DNA of 64,000 bases from Brettanomyces bruxellensis (lineage: Eukaryota; Ascomycota; Pichiomycetes; Pichiales; Pichiaceae), in contig NC_054682.1 in assembly GCF_011074885.1 (NCBI RefSeq), forward strand, positions 62,001 to 126,000, given 5' to 3'. Under the pieces are notes generated by a model. The model was not told where the DNA came from. It did no database searches and saw nothing but the letters and a program-made list of their open reading frames with translations. Positions 32,401-40,745 of the stretch are shown piece by piece. The number at the start of each line of letters is the position of its first letter. Within the stretch, counting starts at the first letter, position 1. Both the position numbers and the translations under genes were made by a program.

Positions 32401-32973
32401 TATTCTGAGCCGACGGCCCAGATGACAATCCATTCCAGCACGGGTTACCGGGCGGTGATTTGCTTTTTGCCCGACAAGTCGCACTTTTCGAGCCGGCGGT
32501 CGGAGAAACTGACGGTGAAAGTGTACGGTCCGACGAGCAAAAGTCCGCTCAAGACGGCGGCGGGAACATGGACGCAGAGCGTGCGCGACGACGAGAGCGG
32601 AGAAACGGTGTGGGAGGTCGGGAATTTGGTGCCGGATGCCGACGACAAGTTTGGATTCACGGAGTTCGCGGCGGGTCTCAACGGGATGACGGAGATTGAC
32701 CGCGGGTGTGCTCCGTTCGACTCGCGGCGCAGGCCCGACCAGCGCATGTACGAGCAGGGCGACGTTGATAAGGCGGAGGCGCTGAAACTCGATCTCGAGC
32801 AGAGGCAGAGAGACCGGCGCAGCGCCCCCGATGGGAACCCCGTCACGCACAAACCAGCATTCTTCAAAAAATCGGGCCCCGGCGATTTGGACTACACTTT
32901 TGTGGAGGGCCCGGAGAGTTACTGGGAGCGCAGGAGGCGCCAGGACTGGGAGGGGCTTGTCAAGTTGTGGTAA
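29488..32973 (+). CDS. OSH3-like oxysterol-binding protein (GOLD, PH, FFAT, ORD)
   Basis: 1161 aa. An N-terminal GOLD-like part is split (SKSFTIKWVKAPDNTYIRWE near the start; GGLFAFVFDNTFSRTKAKKV at ~251-270). The PH domain spans about 395-492 (YLQGILRKKRR to VWVQAFDYIKKK). DFFDAQD at 650-656 is a good FFAT motif for the ER receptor Scs2/VAP. The lipid-transfer ORD starts near 792 and runs to ~1150. This order is that of yeast Osh3, which exchanges sterol or PI4P at ER-plasma membrane contacts. Oddities: the ORD fingerprint reads EKVVHHPV (894-901) instead of EQVSHHPP; a His-rich run LHSHMHSHMHLHHHGHDH lies at 310-327; long Ala/Glu/Asp-rich linkers; and the gene is strikingly GC-rich compared with its neighbours. 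Long antisense frames are by-products of that composition. Confidence 0.88.
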   Translation: METFEVRSKSFTIKWVKAPDNTYIRWELKPLKRSINLGIYRYNSRDEISESSASAQSAGASSASAVYGSENTSASVISEPRDRASASNLSASWEAADPQADGAGDDKSAKAVKSVQLFSRENISVDAVNRVPRKLFSTIHKTFFSTAAGERGVSKEVLARSTDADADAQVQAHVPEEAPAGAARERPFPSPSSTESSQRKPRHRSESRSSLISFNRVSSLEERIDRHLTQEKWVGSCAGDEFISRAFRVERGGLFAFVFDNTFSRTKAKKVMFTQWVEDGEEPARAAQAERMGCMVERRAGRSERSSERLHSHMHSHMHLHHHGHDHVEPPEPHPSDPDDTLQEEEPRAEGGGAEKQANEENLEDEEEEKSAHIRFKLPEEKQLGKNTIMIRLKGVQYLQGILRKKRRRAGGNFVRRFFNLNFKYAVLDYYADETSNNVRGNMLVTQAVISADVKQQMLYLDSGMEQWILKAVTKEDFDVWVQAFDYIKKKNRQQRLLQQPGGAMQPQASAEQSLMSIPVDGYGIGAIDDYIDANDKQRTSISYDLTKLQKLADTAASTLGDLKGEVEAHWAKKKMDKRERKERKERETEIVQDAANLITQIQSRVGNIRGRFTALADEDADAYVASILSGAKRPLTRTTTAATSVLSQDFFDAQDVMEEMNEGVVMVGAEAEAGAGADVDTSARAGAGVDSGADAGQPAAAHRVEIKYGSKENIFVSQLESEPESVSSSNECSDEDEAAAGEVVGVPAALAAPAAPDAQLGGVRDLYPLPYAGAVEYRKDIPPCAAPPPSLIGILRKSLGKDLTGITMPITSNEPISFMQKYAECFEYAALLNRAATDSAESGARMLDIACFAVSYLSSYRAKTRSQRKPFNPLLGETFEMVRPEMGLRMLCEKVVHHPVVFAARAEGAKWQVDHCFAPQQKFYGKAAEMFVDGKVYLKLVGGESGKNETYEWLQPTVAIKNVISLTGERYSEPTAQMTIHSSTGYRAVICFLPDKSHFSSRRSEKLTVKVYGPTSKSPLKTAAGTWTQSVRDDESGETVWEVGNLVPDADDKFGFTEFAAGLNGMTEIDRGCAPFDSRRRPDQRMYEQGDVDKAEALKLDLEQRQRDRRSAPDGNPVTHKPAFFKKSGPGDLDYTFVEGPESYWERRRRQDWEGLVKLW

Positions 32974-34303
32974 TGTAGACATAATATTAGAAAGGCAGGA
33001 TAAGTACTGTTATAGATTTAGAGTGTGGTTGGGGAAAAAATTGGTTTTGTCTGTCTTTTTTTTTTTCTTTTTTTTTTGTTCCCATCCTACCTCCTCTTTC
33101 CTTGTCCTCTGACTGTTGAGGGTGCATTTAAATAAAGCAGCAAATACTGTTGAGTGGTATTGATATTGTAATGGTATTTGTTTTGATAACGTAAAGGTAT
33201 TTGTTTTGTATTTATTTTGTATTTTCGATTTCTGGTTTCACTTTTCTTCTGTATTTTTGATTTCTAGTTACTCTTGTCTTTCCTAAGTCATATTCCTATT
33301 TTCTTTCCTAAGTCATATTCCTATTTTCTTTCCTATTTTCCATTTCTAATTCCTAGTTCCTTTCCTAAGTCATATTCCTATTTTCTTTCCTATTTTCCAT
33401 TTCTAATTCCTGTCCTATTTTCCTCCCAATCCCTTTTTTCTTCCTATTTTCTTCCTATTTACTCATCTTCCCATTTACTCCTTTTTTGCTTTACATACTG
33501 CTATACCTGATACATTTCTAATTTATACTTCTGTTTACTAATACCAAGAACTGTCCCGGAACTGCAACTGGGATCCATCCCACATGCTTTGAGTAATTTC
33601 TTATTAAATACTTTGTGCTGTTTTTCTAGTCTTACAAGTGGTAGTGTTCATTAAAAAGAACAACTCCGAACAACTCGAATAAGCCAAAGTGATGACACTT
33701 TCTTTAAGCGAAAAGACTAGTGTATGCAAGGTGTATAGCGTTTATTCACTTCATCTATAAACATAATGAGCTGTGCCTATCATGCTAATTGACCGATTTC
33801 TCACGATGCTTTCTATATTGAAATATATACAGTCCTCATTCAGGATTTGATACTTAATTCCCAATTCAGCAAGAAAGCTTTACTCACTTCAATCAAATAA
33901 CACACCCAGTTTCAGCAACCCTCTCAATGTCTTCAATCCAATAAACATGAGCAGCTCAGTTATTACCATTTATCATTTTACTTTCCCTTTTATCTATCGG
34001 TGTATTCATCCTCTTCCATCACGTTTATCCTATGTGATTCCGCTTGAATTTTTCGACTCCTTTTATTATCTATATTGCCAATTCCTACATCTGCGATCGT
34101 ACCTCTGATTTATACTCTCAATCTCAGTCTCAATCTCAATCTCTAATCTTTAATCTCAGTGCTCTAATCTCACGAGATCTACTTCAATTCAGCTTCCGCA
34201 ATGTTACTTTCCATTCTACTCCCATTCTCCTTTCTTTCTACCTCCTATCCTATACCCAATGTATTTACCTATACCCATTTGCCTATTTAAATATTATATA
34301 TAG
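32974..34303. other. Intergenic, pyrimidine-rich repeats
   Basis: About 1.3 kb between OSH3-like and the convergent transporter gene. Poly-T at 33055-33080, direct repeats at 33279-33411, and a CTCAATCTCAGTCTCAATCT-type short repeat near 34110-34150. No gene. Confidence 0.5.
33279..33411. repeat. Direct repeats of a pyrimidine-rich unit
   Basis: TTTCCTAAGTCATATTCCTA occurs three times (near 33279, 33304 and 33361). The last two are part of a ~51-bp unit repeated almost exactly (33304-33354 and 33361-33411). Confidence 0.75.
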
Positions 34304-35542
34304 CTATTGCTCGCTCTCATCCTCGACGCTTGTGAACACAAAAGATGTGAATATCATCAAAATTCCAACGTAATACCATGGCGAAATATGCACCGTTTGG
34401 AAGAAAAACGAGTCGCATATCATCGACAACGGAATCGCCGTGGAAAGCGAAAGTGATGTCACCAAAGGTGAGGTGAGCAAAGATGCAACCGATGCACAAT
34501 AGTCGGAAACTGCATTGAGAAGACCACAGAAAAAGACTGCAGCAAAGATTTTTGGATCATGGGGAAAGCTGAACTCCTCCACCCCGAACAAATCTGCAAG
34601 AAATAGAAGAGGCGGCACAAATGCGATTGTGCTCAATCCAAGCGTCGTGTACATGATTGCATCGCAATCTTTGGACTTCTCCTGTCTGCCAAGCATCCAC
34701 TTCATGAGCACAAGGAAGCCCGAATATGCCATCGCGGCCAGAAGGCAGAGAAAGTTGCCTAAAACGGCCTCCAATGACGCACTTCCCAATCCAAGCACTC
34801 CCATCACCATTTCTGACGTTGTCTTGTCCAGAAACGTCACCAGGCAGATTCCGCATATGCTGGTGGCAATGGCCGCGAGTTTTGACCACGTGAACTTCTC
34901 CACGCTGAACAAAACACCAAGAACCAACGAAAAAAGTGAGGATGTTGTAGATAGCACTGTCTCGTTCGAGCCACTCGTGTATTTGAGTGCTGTGGTGGCA
35001 CACGCCCCACTTATGAAGTATATAAATGCGATTACCGCACCCATTGTAACGATATTTCCCGTGCGAAGTGGCTTGGGCTCACTTTCCACGCTTCTTACGT
35101 GCACAACTGCCGTTTTCCCGTCAATTTTATCGATATTCGACGAAAAATCGTCATCCGAAACACCACTGCCATAGCTTACACGTGTATCGTCCGGATCCAG
35201 TAGCGGAACACTCTCGCTTGTGCCAAAAAGCACATGCAACCGCCTGAAAAAGATACGAAAGCCGTACTTTAGGGCTCTGAACGGCATCCGTCCACCAAAA
35301 ATAACAAAGAACATCCCGTCGATCGCAGCCACGAAAAGCGGGTGGTCATAATCGCTTCCCTTCATGACCATATTGGCCAATTGTACTGTAATAACCCACG
35401 TGATCACAAGTACTAACAAGCACAAAAAGCCTTTGAGCCATCTTCTGCGTTTTTTCAGCGCAGAAACACGCGCCGCCTCCTTTCTTATCTGCTCCACAGT
35501 CGCGTCCGTTGTCGAAGTCTCAATATTGCTTTCAGGTGTCAT
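34304..35542 (-). CDS. DMT-superfamily transporter, YML018C/THI74 (SLC35F) type
   Basis: 412 aa with about ten predicted membrane helices in two halves (EamA-like pattern), cytosolic N-terminus and a soluble loop of ~60 residues after helix 2. Features include LANMVMKGSDYDHPLFV, the YFISGACATTALKYTSGSNE helix pair, TTSSLFSLVLGVLFSVEKFT, and SLLTSPLVTSLSLSTAIPLS near the end. These fit the fungal vacuolar-membrane family of YML018C and Thi74. The substrate is unknown (Thi74 is thiamine-regulated). The Met at 35542 has no in-frame competitor. It converges with OSH3. Confidence 0.82.
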   Translation of the reverse strand: MTPESNIETSTTDATVEQIRKEAARVSALKKRRRWLKGFLCLLVLVITWVITVQLANMVMKGSDYDHPLFVAAIDGMFFVIFGGRMPFRALKYGFRIFFRRLHVLFGTSESVPLLDPDDTRVSYGSGVSDDDFSSNIDKIDGKTAVVHVRSVESEPKPLRTGNIVTMGAVIAFIYFISGACATTALKYTSGSNETVLSTTSSLFSLVLGVLFSVEKFTWSKLAAIATSICGICLVTFLDKTTSEMVMGVLGLGSASLEAVLGNFLCLLAAMAYSGFLVLMKWMLGRQEKSKDCDAIMYTTLGLSTIAFVPPLLFLADLFGVEEFSFPHDPKIFAAVFFCGLLNAVSDYCASVASLLTSPLVTSLSLSTAIPLSMICDSFFFQTVHISPWYYVGILMIFTSFVFTSVEDESEQ

Positions 35543-36041
35543 TGTGATGGCAATTATACTTGATGCTTGTCTCTTTTCAATAAAGTGGAAACGTGTCCCT
35601 GTTTGTGATGCGAGTATCTATATTCAACAAGGTATTTGGTTTCTCTTTTCGGGAGAAAACGCGAGCTGTGTCCTGATGCAGTGCTGGAATAGGTATGATT
35701 TCAAGTTGCTAAAAACGAATGATGAAACACAGATCAGTGAATATTATTATGGCGAAAGTGCAAAGCGACTGGAGACGATGAAACCGGAATGAAAATGTGA
35801 TGCGTAAGAAAATGCAAGTGGGGATGGAGCAGTCAAGTATGGATTTGGCAAAGCAAAGAGCAAAAAGAGGCAAAAGTAAAAGGTGCTGTAACGAAATGAA
35901 ACAGGCAACAGGCAGAGTGTATATACATGTGTTAAAAATATTATCTCTGGGCTCCCTGGATGCAGTAAGGATAAAGAATAAAAATAAAGGGAAGAAGGAA
36001 AACAAAAAACAAAAAACAAAAAATTAAAAATAATACGAAGA
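35543..36041. other. Upstream region of the transporter gene
   Basis: About 500 bp, A-rich toward the right. Frames are low-complexity Lys-rich and not supported. It could hold a first exon for the frame at 36042. Confidence 0.35.
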
Positions 36042-36299
36042 GTGCTAGATAAGGAATTCCAGGGAAAAACTCCTCCCACTATCCCAATACCCCTTTCCAG
36101 ATCTGCGAGTCGCGCCCCTCCTGTCGATAAGAGTTTCCCGATTGGTCCCGAATTTATTATCCATAAAGGTACGTATGCACTACCGGGCATGAATTTTTCC
36201 AGAGATAAGGTTGCAGCCAAGCGGTGGAATGTTGACTGGTTCCAGAGGCACAAAGCAACAACAACTAAAACTCAGGCAAAACGGATGAAAGGCATTTGA
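36042..36299 (+). CDS. Orphan open frame, possibly a 3' exon
   Basis: 85 codons from a GTG, ending TGA at 36297-36299. The sequence PPVDKSFPIGPEFIIHKGTY, then ALPGMNFSRDKVAAKRWNVD and WFQRHKA looks like a real compact basic protein, perhaps mitochondrial or ribosome-associated. No ATG opens it (the first in-frame ATG, near 36189, would cut this stretch), so either a spliced 5' exon lies upstream, the gene is broken, or the frame is chance. No TACTAAC was found just upstream. I do not recognise the family. Confidence 0.35.
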   Translation: MLDKEFQGKTPPTIPIPLSRSASRAPPVDKSFPIGPEFIIHKGTYALPGMNFSRDKVAAKRWNVDWFQRHKATTTKTQAKRMKGI

Positions 36300-36321
36300 A
36301 TCCAAAATTAGCCAGACGCTC

Positions 36322-36480
36322 TATTTGAATCTCTACACAGCATGAAAAAGACATTTGAATATTTGCACAGCATGCAATAAAATGGCATTTGAATATTTGC
36401 ACAGCATGCAATAAAATGACATTTGAATATTTGCACAGCATGCAGTAAAAAGACATTTGAATCTCTACACAACACGCAAC
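36322..36480. repeat. Minisatellite, 34-bp unit, five copies
   Basis: Successive ATTTGAAT starts at 36323, 36353, 36387, 36421 and 36455 show a 34-bp unit (first spacing 30). The core is ATTTGCACAGCATGCAATAA. Inner copies are nearly identical and the outer two diverge. It lies between the orphan frame and the 3' end of SIC1. Confidence 0.9.
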
Positions 36481-36598
36481 AAATCTCCAATATACATTTC
36501 TAATATAAATTTCTAATATACAATGCGAATTTTATATACTATACAATAAATGACCAACAGCGCAAACAAACAAACAAATCCCCCAGAAAAATCGCTTT

Positions 36599-37939
36599 TC
36601 AGCAATCATCGAAATTGAGCTTTTTCGGCTTCACAGCCAGCTCCTCGGGACTCATTTTCCTCTTCACCCTTCTTCCAGAAGTCTGGTTGATATACTCGAT
36701 CTCCTCAACTCTGTCCTGGTCACGTGACACAGGTTCTCTTCCGCGCTTACTCCCCCTGCTGCCGCGGAAAGGATTGAAAATTCTCTCGTGTCTAATAATT
36801 TCGTTTGGATCGTCTTCTTCAACAATTGACGATCTGCCAAGCCCAGGAATATGGATCTGCGTTTTGTTAGGTGGGGTTTGTGCCCCAACCTCGGCCAAAT
36901 CCTCCTCGTTCTCCTGTGCAAACAAGATTTTTGGCTTGATTGATCTTTCGTATTCATTTAGCGATCTGATGACTTTCTTGCCGGTTCTTTGGTTCACAAG
37001 TTCGACCTCATGTGCAAACCGGCTGTATTCCTCGGGCATATGTCTGCTCTTATGCTCAAATTGGCCCACAAATGGATTTATTATTGGTTTGATCTTGCCC
37101 GTTTCCAACTCCTCGTTGTCGGAAAGCCCGCTCTTTTCCTCAACATACTGCTTGTACGCATAATCTTTGCTCGTTAGCTGGTTTTTCGGAGTACTTGGCA
37201 CGCTTGGCATGCTTTCTGTACCTGGTATCAAGTCCGGTTCATCAAACTCAAGCTTCTTGCTCACTTTGCGTAGTCCCTGCTCTGGTTTTTCATCCTCGCT
37301 TTCCTCGTCACTCGTATAATTCATGAGTTGTTCCTCGCGGCTCAAAGTGCGACCCTTTGCTGGTTTTCGCACCTTTCTCACGGTCAAAATCGACTGTTCC
37401 ATTCTTAAATGAGGTGTTTGGGTCTCTCTGTCAGCACAATGCGGTCTCAGAAGATCATCCCCCAGCTGTAGATGCGATTCTGGCCCATGTCTAAAGCGTA
37501 ACTCTGGGAAATTTCGACCAGTACCAACTGTTGATGATGCCAGTGGAAACAGAAAAGTTCCCGCACTATTCACCGGCTCTGGTCTTTCCTTAAACTCAAT
37601 AGCATCCCCAAGTCTCTTTCTGGTGTTTCCTCCCCATCTGGGCGTCTGTCTTGGTGTTTCCAGTTGTCCAGTATGCTGCTTTTGGTCTTCCGATTGCCGA
37701 AAAGATTTCGACGGCGATAAAAGCGGCTTCTTGTATGTTTCAAACGGTGTATTCGGCGTTATAAGTTGGCGCTGATGCTGGTGTAAATCTGGACGTGATG
37801 AAGGTGTCTTTGCCTTCGCCTGCATTAGAGAATCACTGCTTCCCACATCTGTAGTATTTGATTCTATGCTGTCTCTTCTAATTTTGCTTTTCCTCACCTC
37901 TGTAATAGAAGGCGGCGTCGATGGCTGTAAATATGACAT
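36599..37939 (-). CDS. SIC1: SIC1-like cyclin-dependent kinase inhibitor with duplicated inhibitory module
   Basis: 446 aa. Sic1 blocks S-phase Cdk1-Clb complexes until multisite phosphorylation sends it to SCF-Cdc4. The N-terminus (SYLQPSTPPS) and many TP/SP sites (T8, T45, T61, T64, S75, T95, T99, T175, T250, T355, S430) suit CDK and Cks1 targeting. S. cerevisiae Sic1 ends with an inhibitory region reading, from memory, INPV...NPF...YVNKKGEVVEKRRLTDEE...FKPKALF. That pattern appears twice here: residues 285-341 (PIINPF...ELVNQRTGKKVIRSLNEYE...IKPKILF) and 386-443 (RIFNPF...EYINQTSGRRVKRKMSPEE...VKPKKLNF). RKRLGD (108-112) resembles a cyclin RxL dock. The protein is longer than S. cerevisiae Sic1 (284 aa). 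The rest is low-complexity and probably disordered. The orthology call rests on the C-terminal pattern plus composition. Confidence 0.78.
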   Translation of the reverse strand: MSYLQPSTPPSITEVRKSKIRRDSIESNTTDVGSSDSLMQAKAKTPSSRPDLHQHQRQLITPNTPFETYKKPLLSPSKSFRQSEDQKQHTGQLETPRQTPRWGGNTRKRLGDAIEFKERPEPVNSAGTFLFPLASSTVGTGRNFPELRFRHGPESHLQLGDDLLRPHCADRETQTPHLRMEQSILTVRKVRKPAKGRTLSREEQLMNYTSDEESEDEKPEQGLRKVSKKLEFDEPDLIPGTESMPSVPSTPKNQLTSKDYAYKQYVEEKSGLSDNEELETGKIKPIINPFVGQFEHKSRHMPEEYSRFAHEVELVNQRTGKKVIRSLNEYERSIKPKILFAQENEEDLAEVGAQTPPNKTQIHIPGLGRSSIVEEDDPNEIIRHERIFNPFRGSRGSKRGREPVSRDQDRVEEIEYINQTSGRRVKRKMSPEELAVKPKKLNFDDC

Positions 37940-38650
37940 TGTTTGGGCCTTTAGAAATGTCCACTTTCTGCTCCCAAATTGTGTGTAATCTGATAAAAGG
38001 TTTCACTATAATGTGCAATGGAGAGATGTCTAGAAAAGCATCAACTTTAGACTTTATTACGGTTGCTTTTCGACAAACACACTTATACTTCAGTACTGAT
38101 GTGGTAGCTTCAAATCAAAAAGATTCTCTCAACTGTCAAGAATCATGGATGTAAATATTACACTCTAAGCTTATTTTTATCTAAATTTNNTTTATTTTTG
38201 TTTCATATTATTTCTTTTTGTTACATACCAGAAAAAAAAAATGGCTGGTTTCCTTCAGCAGAATGTCAGAGGCTAAAAAATCTGGGTCTCGATTTTCTTT
38301 CATTATTGCCGCTTCTGCCTTAATTGCGTGCATGGCTGGTGCACTTAATTTGCCCCTTCCGGCCCCTTGTCCCTTTTCGGCAAAATGTCGCTAACTTTCC
38401 CACTGCTTTGGGTGCACGGGTGCGATCGTATAATTGCATTTACAGGCTGCATTGCCCGCATGCCCTTTGATTTCATTTACCGGATTTTTTTTTTTTTTTG
38501 CCAACGATCCCTCTTCATTGTCAGCACTAATAAGCCCCTGGTTAAATCAGTGTTTACCCCCTTGTTGTATTATTTTTAGACTGTGCGGAGAGAATTTGTG
38601 GCCTCCAGAATACTACAATACCATCAATTGAACATTTTTCATTTGCCATC
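37940..38650. promoter_or_regulatory. Divergent promoter region SIC1 / aldo-keto reductase
   Basis: About 710 bp. Two undetermined bases (NN) occur at 38189-38190 in an A/T run, marking an assembly or polishing uncertainty. Poly-T at 38486-38501. Nothing else is identified. Confidence 0.4.
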
Positions 38651-39493
38651 ATGTCTTTTAAAGCGCTTCCCCTAAACAACGGTGCCAAAATTCCATTTAT
38701 GGGACTTGGCACTTGGGATATTCGGAATGCAACATCGGTAGTTGAGGCTGCTCTAGATGCCGGATACAGGATGATTGATACTGCAGTGTTGTATGGCAAC
38801 GAACGAGAGTGTGGACAGGGGATTTTGAATTGGCTACAGAAGGATCCAGTGCACCATAAAAGAAAAGATGTTTTTTACATTACAAAACTTTGGAACGACC
38901 AAAATGGCTACAGTAATGCCAAAAATGCCATTCATGAGTGCTTGAACAAGGTTTCCGGACTCGAGTACATCGACTTGTTGCTTATCCATTCTCCAACCGA
39001 GGGAAAAAGACTCAGATTGGAAACTTATAAGGCAATGCAGGAAGCTGTTGAATCTGGCATTGTGAAGTCAATTGGTGTTTCAAACTACGGTGAAGGACAC
39101 ATTGATGAGTTACTTTCTTGGGATGGGCTTAGAGTGAAGCCTGTAGTGAATGAAATTGAGGTTTCTCCTTGGTGTATGCGGCAAGAACTTTGCGATTTCA
39201 CAAAAAGCAGAGGACTTCAAGTAATTGCTTATGCGCCACTCTCACACGCCTACAGAATTAACGATCCGGATGCAGTGAGTCTTGCAAAGAAAAAAGGCGT
39301 CAGTAGTGCCCAGATTTTGATTAGATGGTCCATCCAGAAAGGATACATCCCAATTCCAAAAACGAAGACGATTAGTCGATTGGCCCAGAACTTGGACGTT
39401 TTGTCATTTGAGCTCAGCCCGGCTGAAATGGCACAGCTCGATCATCCGGAAGTTCATGATCCATCTGATTGGGATGTGGTCCATTGTCCATAA
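38651..39493 (+). CDS. Aldo-keto reductase (AKR3/AKR5 type)
   Basis: 280 aa, single (beta/alpha)8 domain. NADPH-dependent carbonyl reductase with the full catalytic tetrad: D43 (RMIDTA), Y48 (LYGNE), K79 (YITKLW) and H113 (LLIHSP). Cofactor-side motifs are VSNYGEGHIDELL, PVVNEIEVSPW, VIAYAPLSHAYR and IPIPKTKTISRLAQN. It is closest in style to yeast YDL124W-type alpha-keto amide/ester reductases. The physiological substrate is unknown. The start Met is preceded by a short AT leader. Confidence 0.9.
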   Translation: MSFKALPLNNGAKIPFMGLGTWDIRNATSVVEAALDAGYRMIDTAVLYGNERECGQGILNWLQKDPVHHKRKDVFYITKLWNDQNGYSNAKNAIHECLNKVSGLEYIDLLLIHSPTEGKRLRLETYKAMQEAVESGIVKSIGVSNYGEGHIDELLSWDGLRVKPVVNEIEVSPWCMRQELCDFTKSRGLQVIAYAPLSHAYRINDPDAVSLAKKKGVSSAQILIRWSIQKGYIPIPKTKTISRLAQNLDVLSFELSPAEMAQLDHPEVHDPSDWDVVHCP

Positions 39494-39881
39494 GGATCAG
39501 TATTATGCAATTGTTTACGTTCAGTATACCATCTTTTTTTTTTTATAATGAAACGCATCGCAGCAACTTCTCTTGCTTGATCCGGTTCGAACCCAGGTGT
39601 GGGTGATTTAGCGATTGAATTTTTGCTTGTGAATACATGTCGGTTGTGTTCATTCTTAGAGCAATAAATCATTATCCCAGCTTTCCGGATCTCTCGAGGA
39701 ATTTTTATCTTGACAGGATTATTTTTTCTTTGATTTTCAATTTTCAACTTCTAAAAAAAAATATATATAAAATATCGAAACGAGATCTATCCTATAGTTT
39801 AATAAGGTATCTTAGTGCATCTAACAAAGCACTTTTTTCAGCCAATACAAATTCTCAGAGTACTAAAAATAGCCTTTTAGA
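39494..39881. other. Intergenic, with a B-box-like element
   Basis: About 390 bp. GGTTCGAACCC at about 39582 matches a Pol III B-box, but no A-box or cloverleaf surrounds it. It may be a tRNA remnant, an extra TFIIIC site or chance. The rest is AT-rich. Confidence 0.3.
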
Positions 39882-40745
39882 ATGTCAGCAAGTAGCTCAG
39901 ATGAGGCATTGGATGCGGTGTCACTGAATGACCTGGGAATTTTTAATGAACCGGATGATTTCAGACCAAAACCAGAAAAAGCACACTTTGTGGTATACGA
40001 GCGAAAAGGGTACAGACAAGAGGACGAGCGCGGAGTAAAGCAGATAAAACTTCGCTTGGTGGGTAAATCTCCACTTTGGGGACATCTTCTATGGAATGCA
40101 GGCAAATATACAGCCGAATATATAGATAAGCACGCACAAGAACTTGTAAGAGGAAAAAACGTCGTTGAGTTTGGCTCTGCATCTACACTTCCGTCTCTGT
40201 TATGTTGTATAGATGGCGCAAGGAGGGTTGTTGCAACAGATTACCCGGACCAGGACCTTCTGTTGAATATGCAATACAACATCGAGCATTTAGATTTTGA
40301 TAAAGATACCAAAAGCAGAGTTCTTAGTACAGAAGGCTTCATCTGGGGAAATGACACTCAGCCAATTAGAGAAAAGCTTAGGGCCCCAGACGGAAGCAAG
40401 TATGATGAGTTTGCCGACTTTGTGATTATGTCCGATCTTGTATTTAACCACACTGAGCATAGGAAGCTTCTGAGATCATGCAAGGAGCTAATTAAGCCAC
40501 TTTCAGATAAAAATAAGCCAAGGAGTGGTGGAAAATGTCTTGTTGTGTGGAGTCCACATCGTCCACGGAAGAAGATGATTGAGAATGACTTCAACTTCTT
40601 TGAGATAGCCAAGACGGAGTTCAAATTTGATGTTGAGTTTGTGGAAATGGTGCATTGGTCGCATCCGATGTTTTTGGAGGAGCCGAAGGAGACAGAAGAG
40701 ATTAGAAAGCGTGTTTACTGTTATATTCTTCATCCCACATGGTGA
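39882..40745 (+). CDS. EFM7: EFM7 (NNT1): eEF1A N-terminal methyltransferase
   Basis: 287 aa seven-beta-strand methyltransferase. Efm7 trimethylates the N-terminal Gly and dimethylates Lys3 of eEF1A in the cytoplasm. The acidic N-terminus contains GIFNEPDDFRP. The core has LRLVGKSPLWGHLLWNAGKY, VVEFGSASTLPSLLCCIDGA (SAM-binding motif I), VVATDYPDQDLLLNMQYN, FVIMSDLVFNHTEHRKLL and WSPHRPRKKMIENDFNFF, matching the family throughout. Motif I reads FGSAST instead of the usual LGAGAG-type Gly-rich loop, so SAM binding may differ slightly. The start Met directly precedes a Ser/Asp-rich leader. Confidence 0.93.
   Translation: MSASSSDEALDAVSLNDLGIFNEPDDFRPKPEKAHFVVYERKGYRQEDERGVKQIKLRLVGKSPLWGHLLWNAGKYTAEYIDKHAQELVRGKNVVEFGSASTLPSLLCCIDGARRVVATDYPDQDLLLNMQYNIEHLDFDKDTKSRVLSTEGFIWGNDTQPIREKLRAPDGSKYDEFADFVIMSDLVFNHTEHRKLLRSCKELIKPLSDKNKPRSGGKCLVVWSPHRPRKKMIENDFNFFEIAKTEFKFDVEFVEMVHWSHPMFLEEPKETEEIRKRVYCYILHPTW

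Noticed and set aside
29569..32982. Many long antisense and alternative frames over the OSH3-like gene
   Set aside because: High GC removes stop codons from all frames; they are Arg/Ala/Pro/Ser-rich and match no domain, while the sense frame has GOLD, PH, FFAT and ORD.
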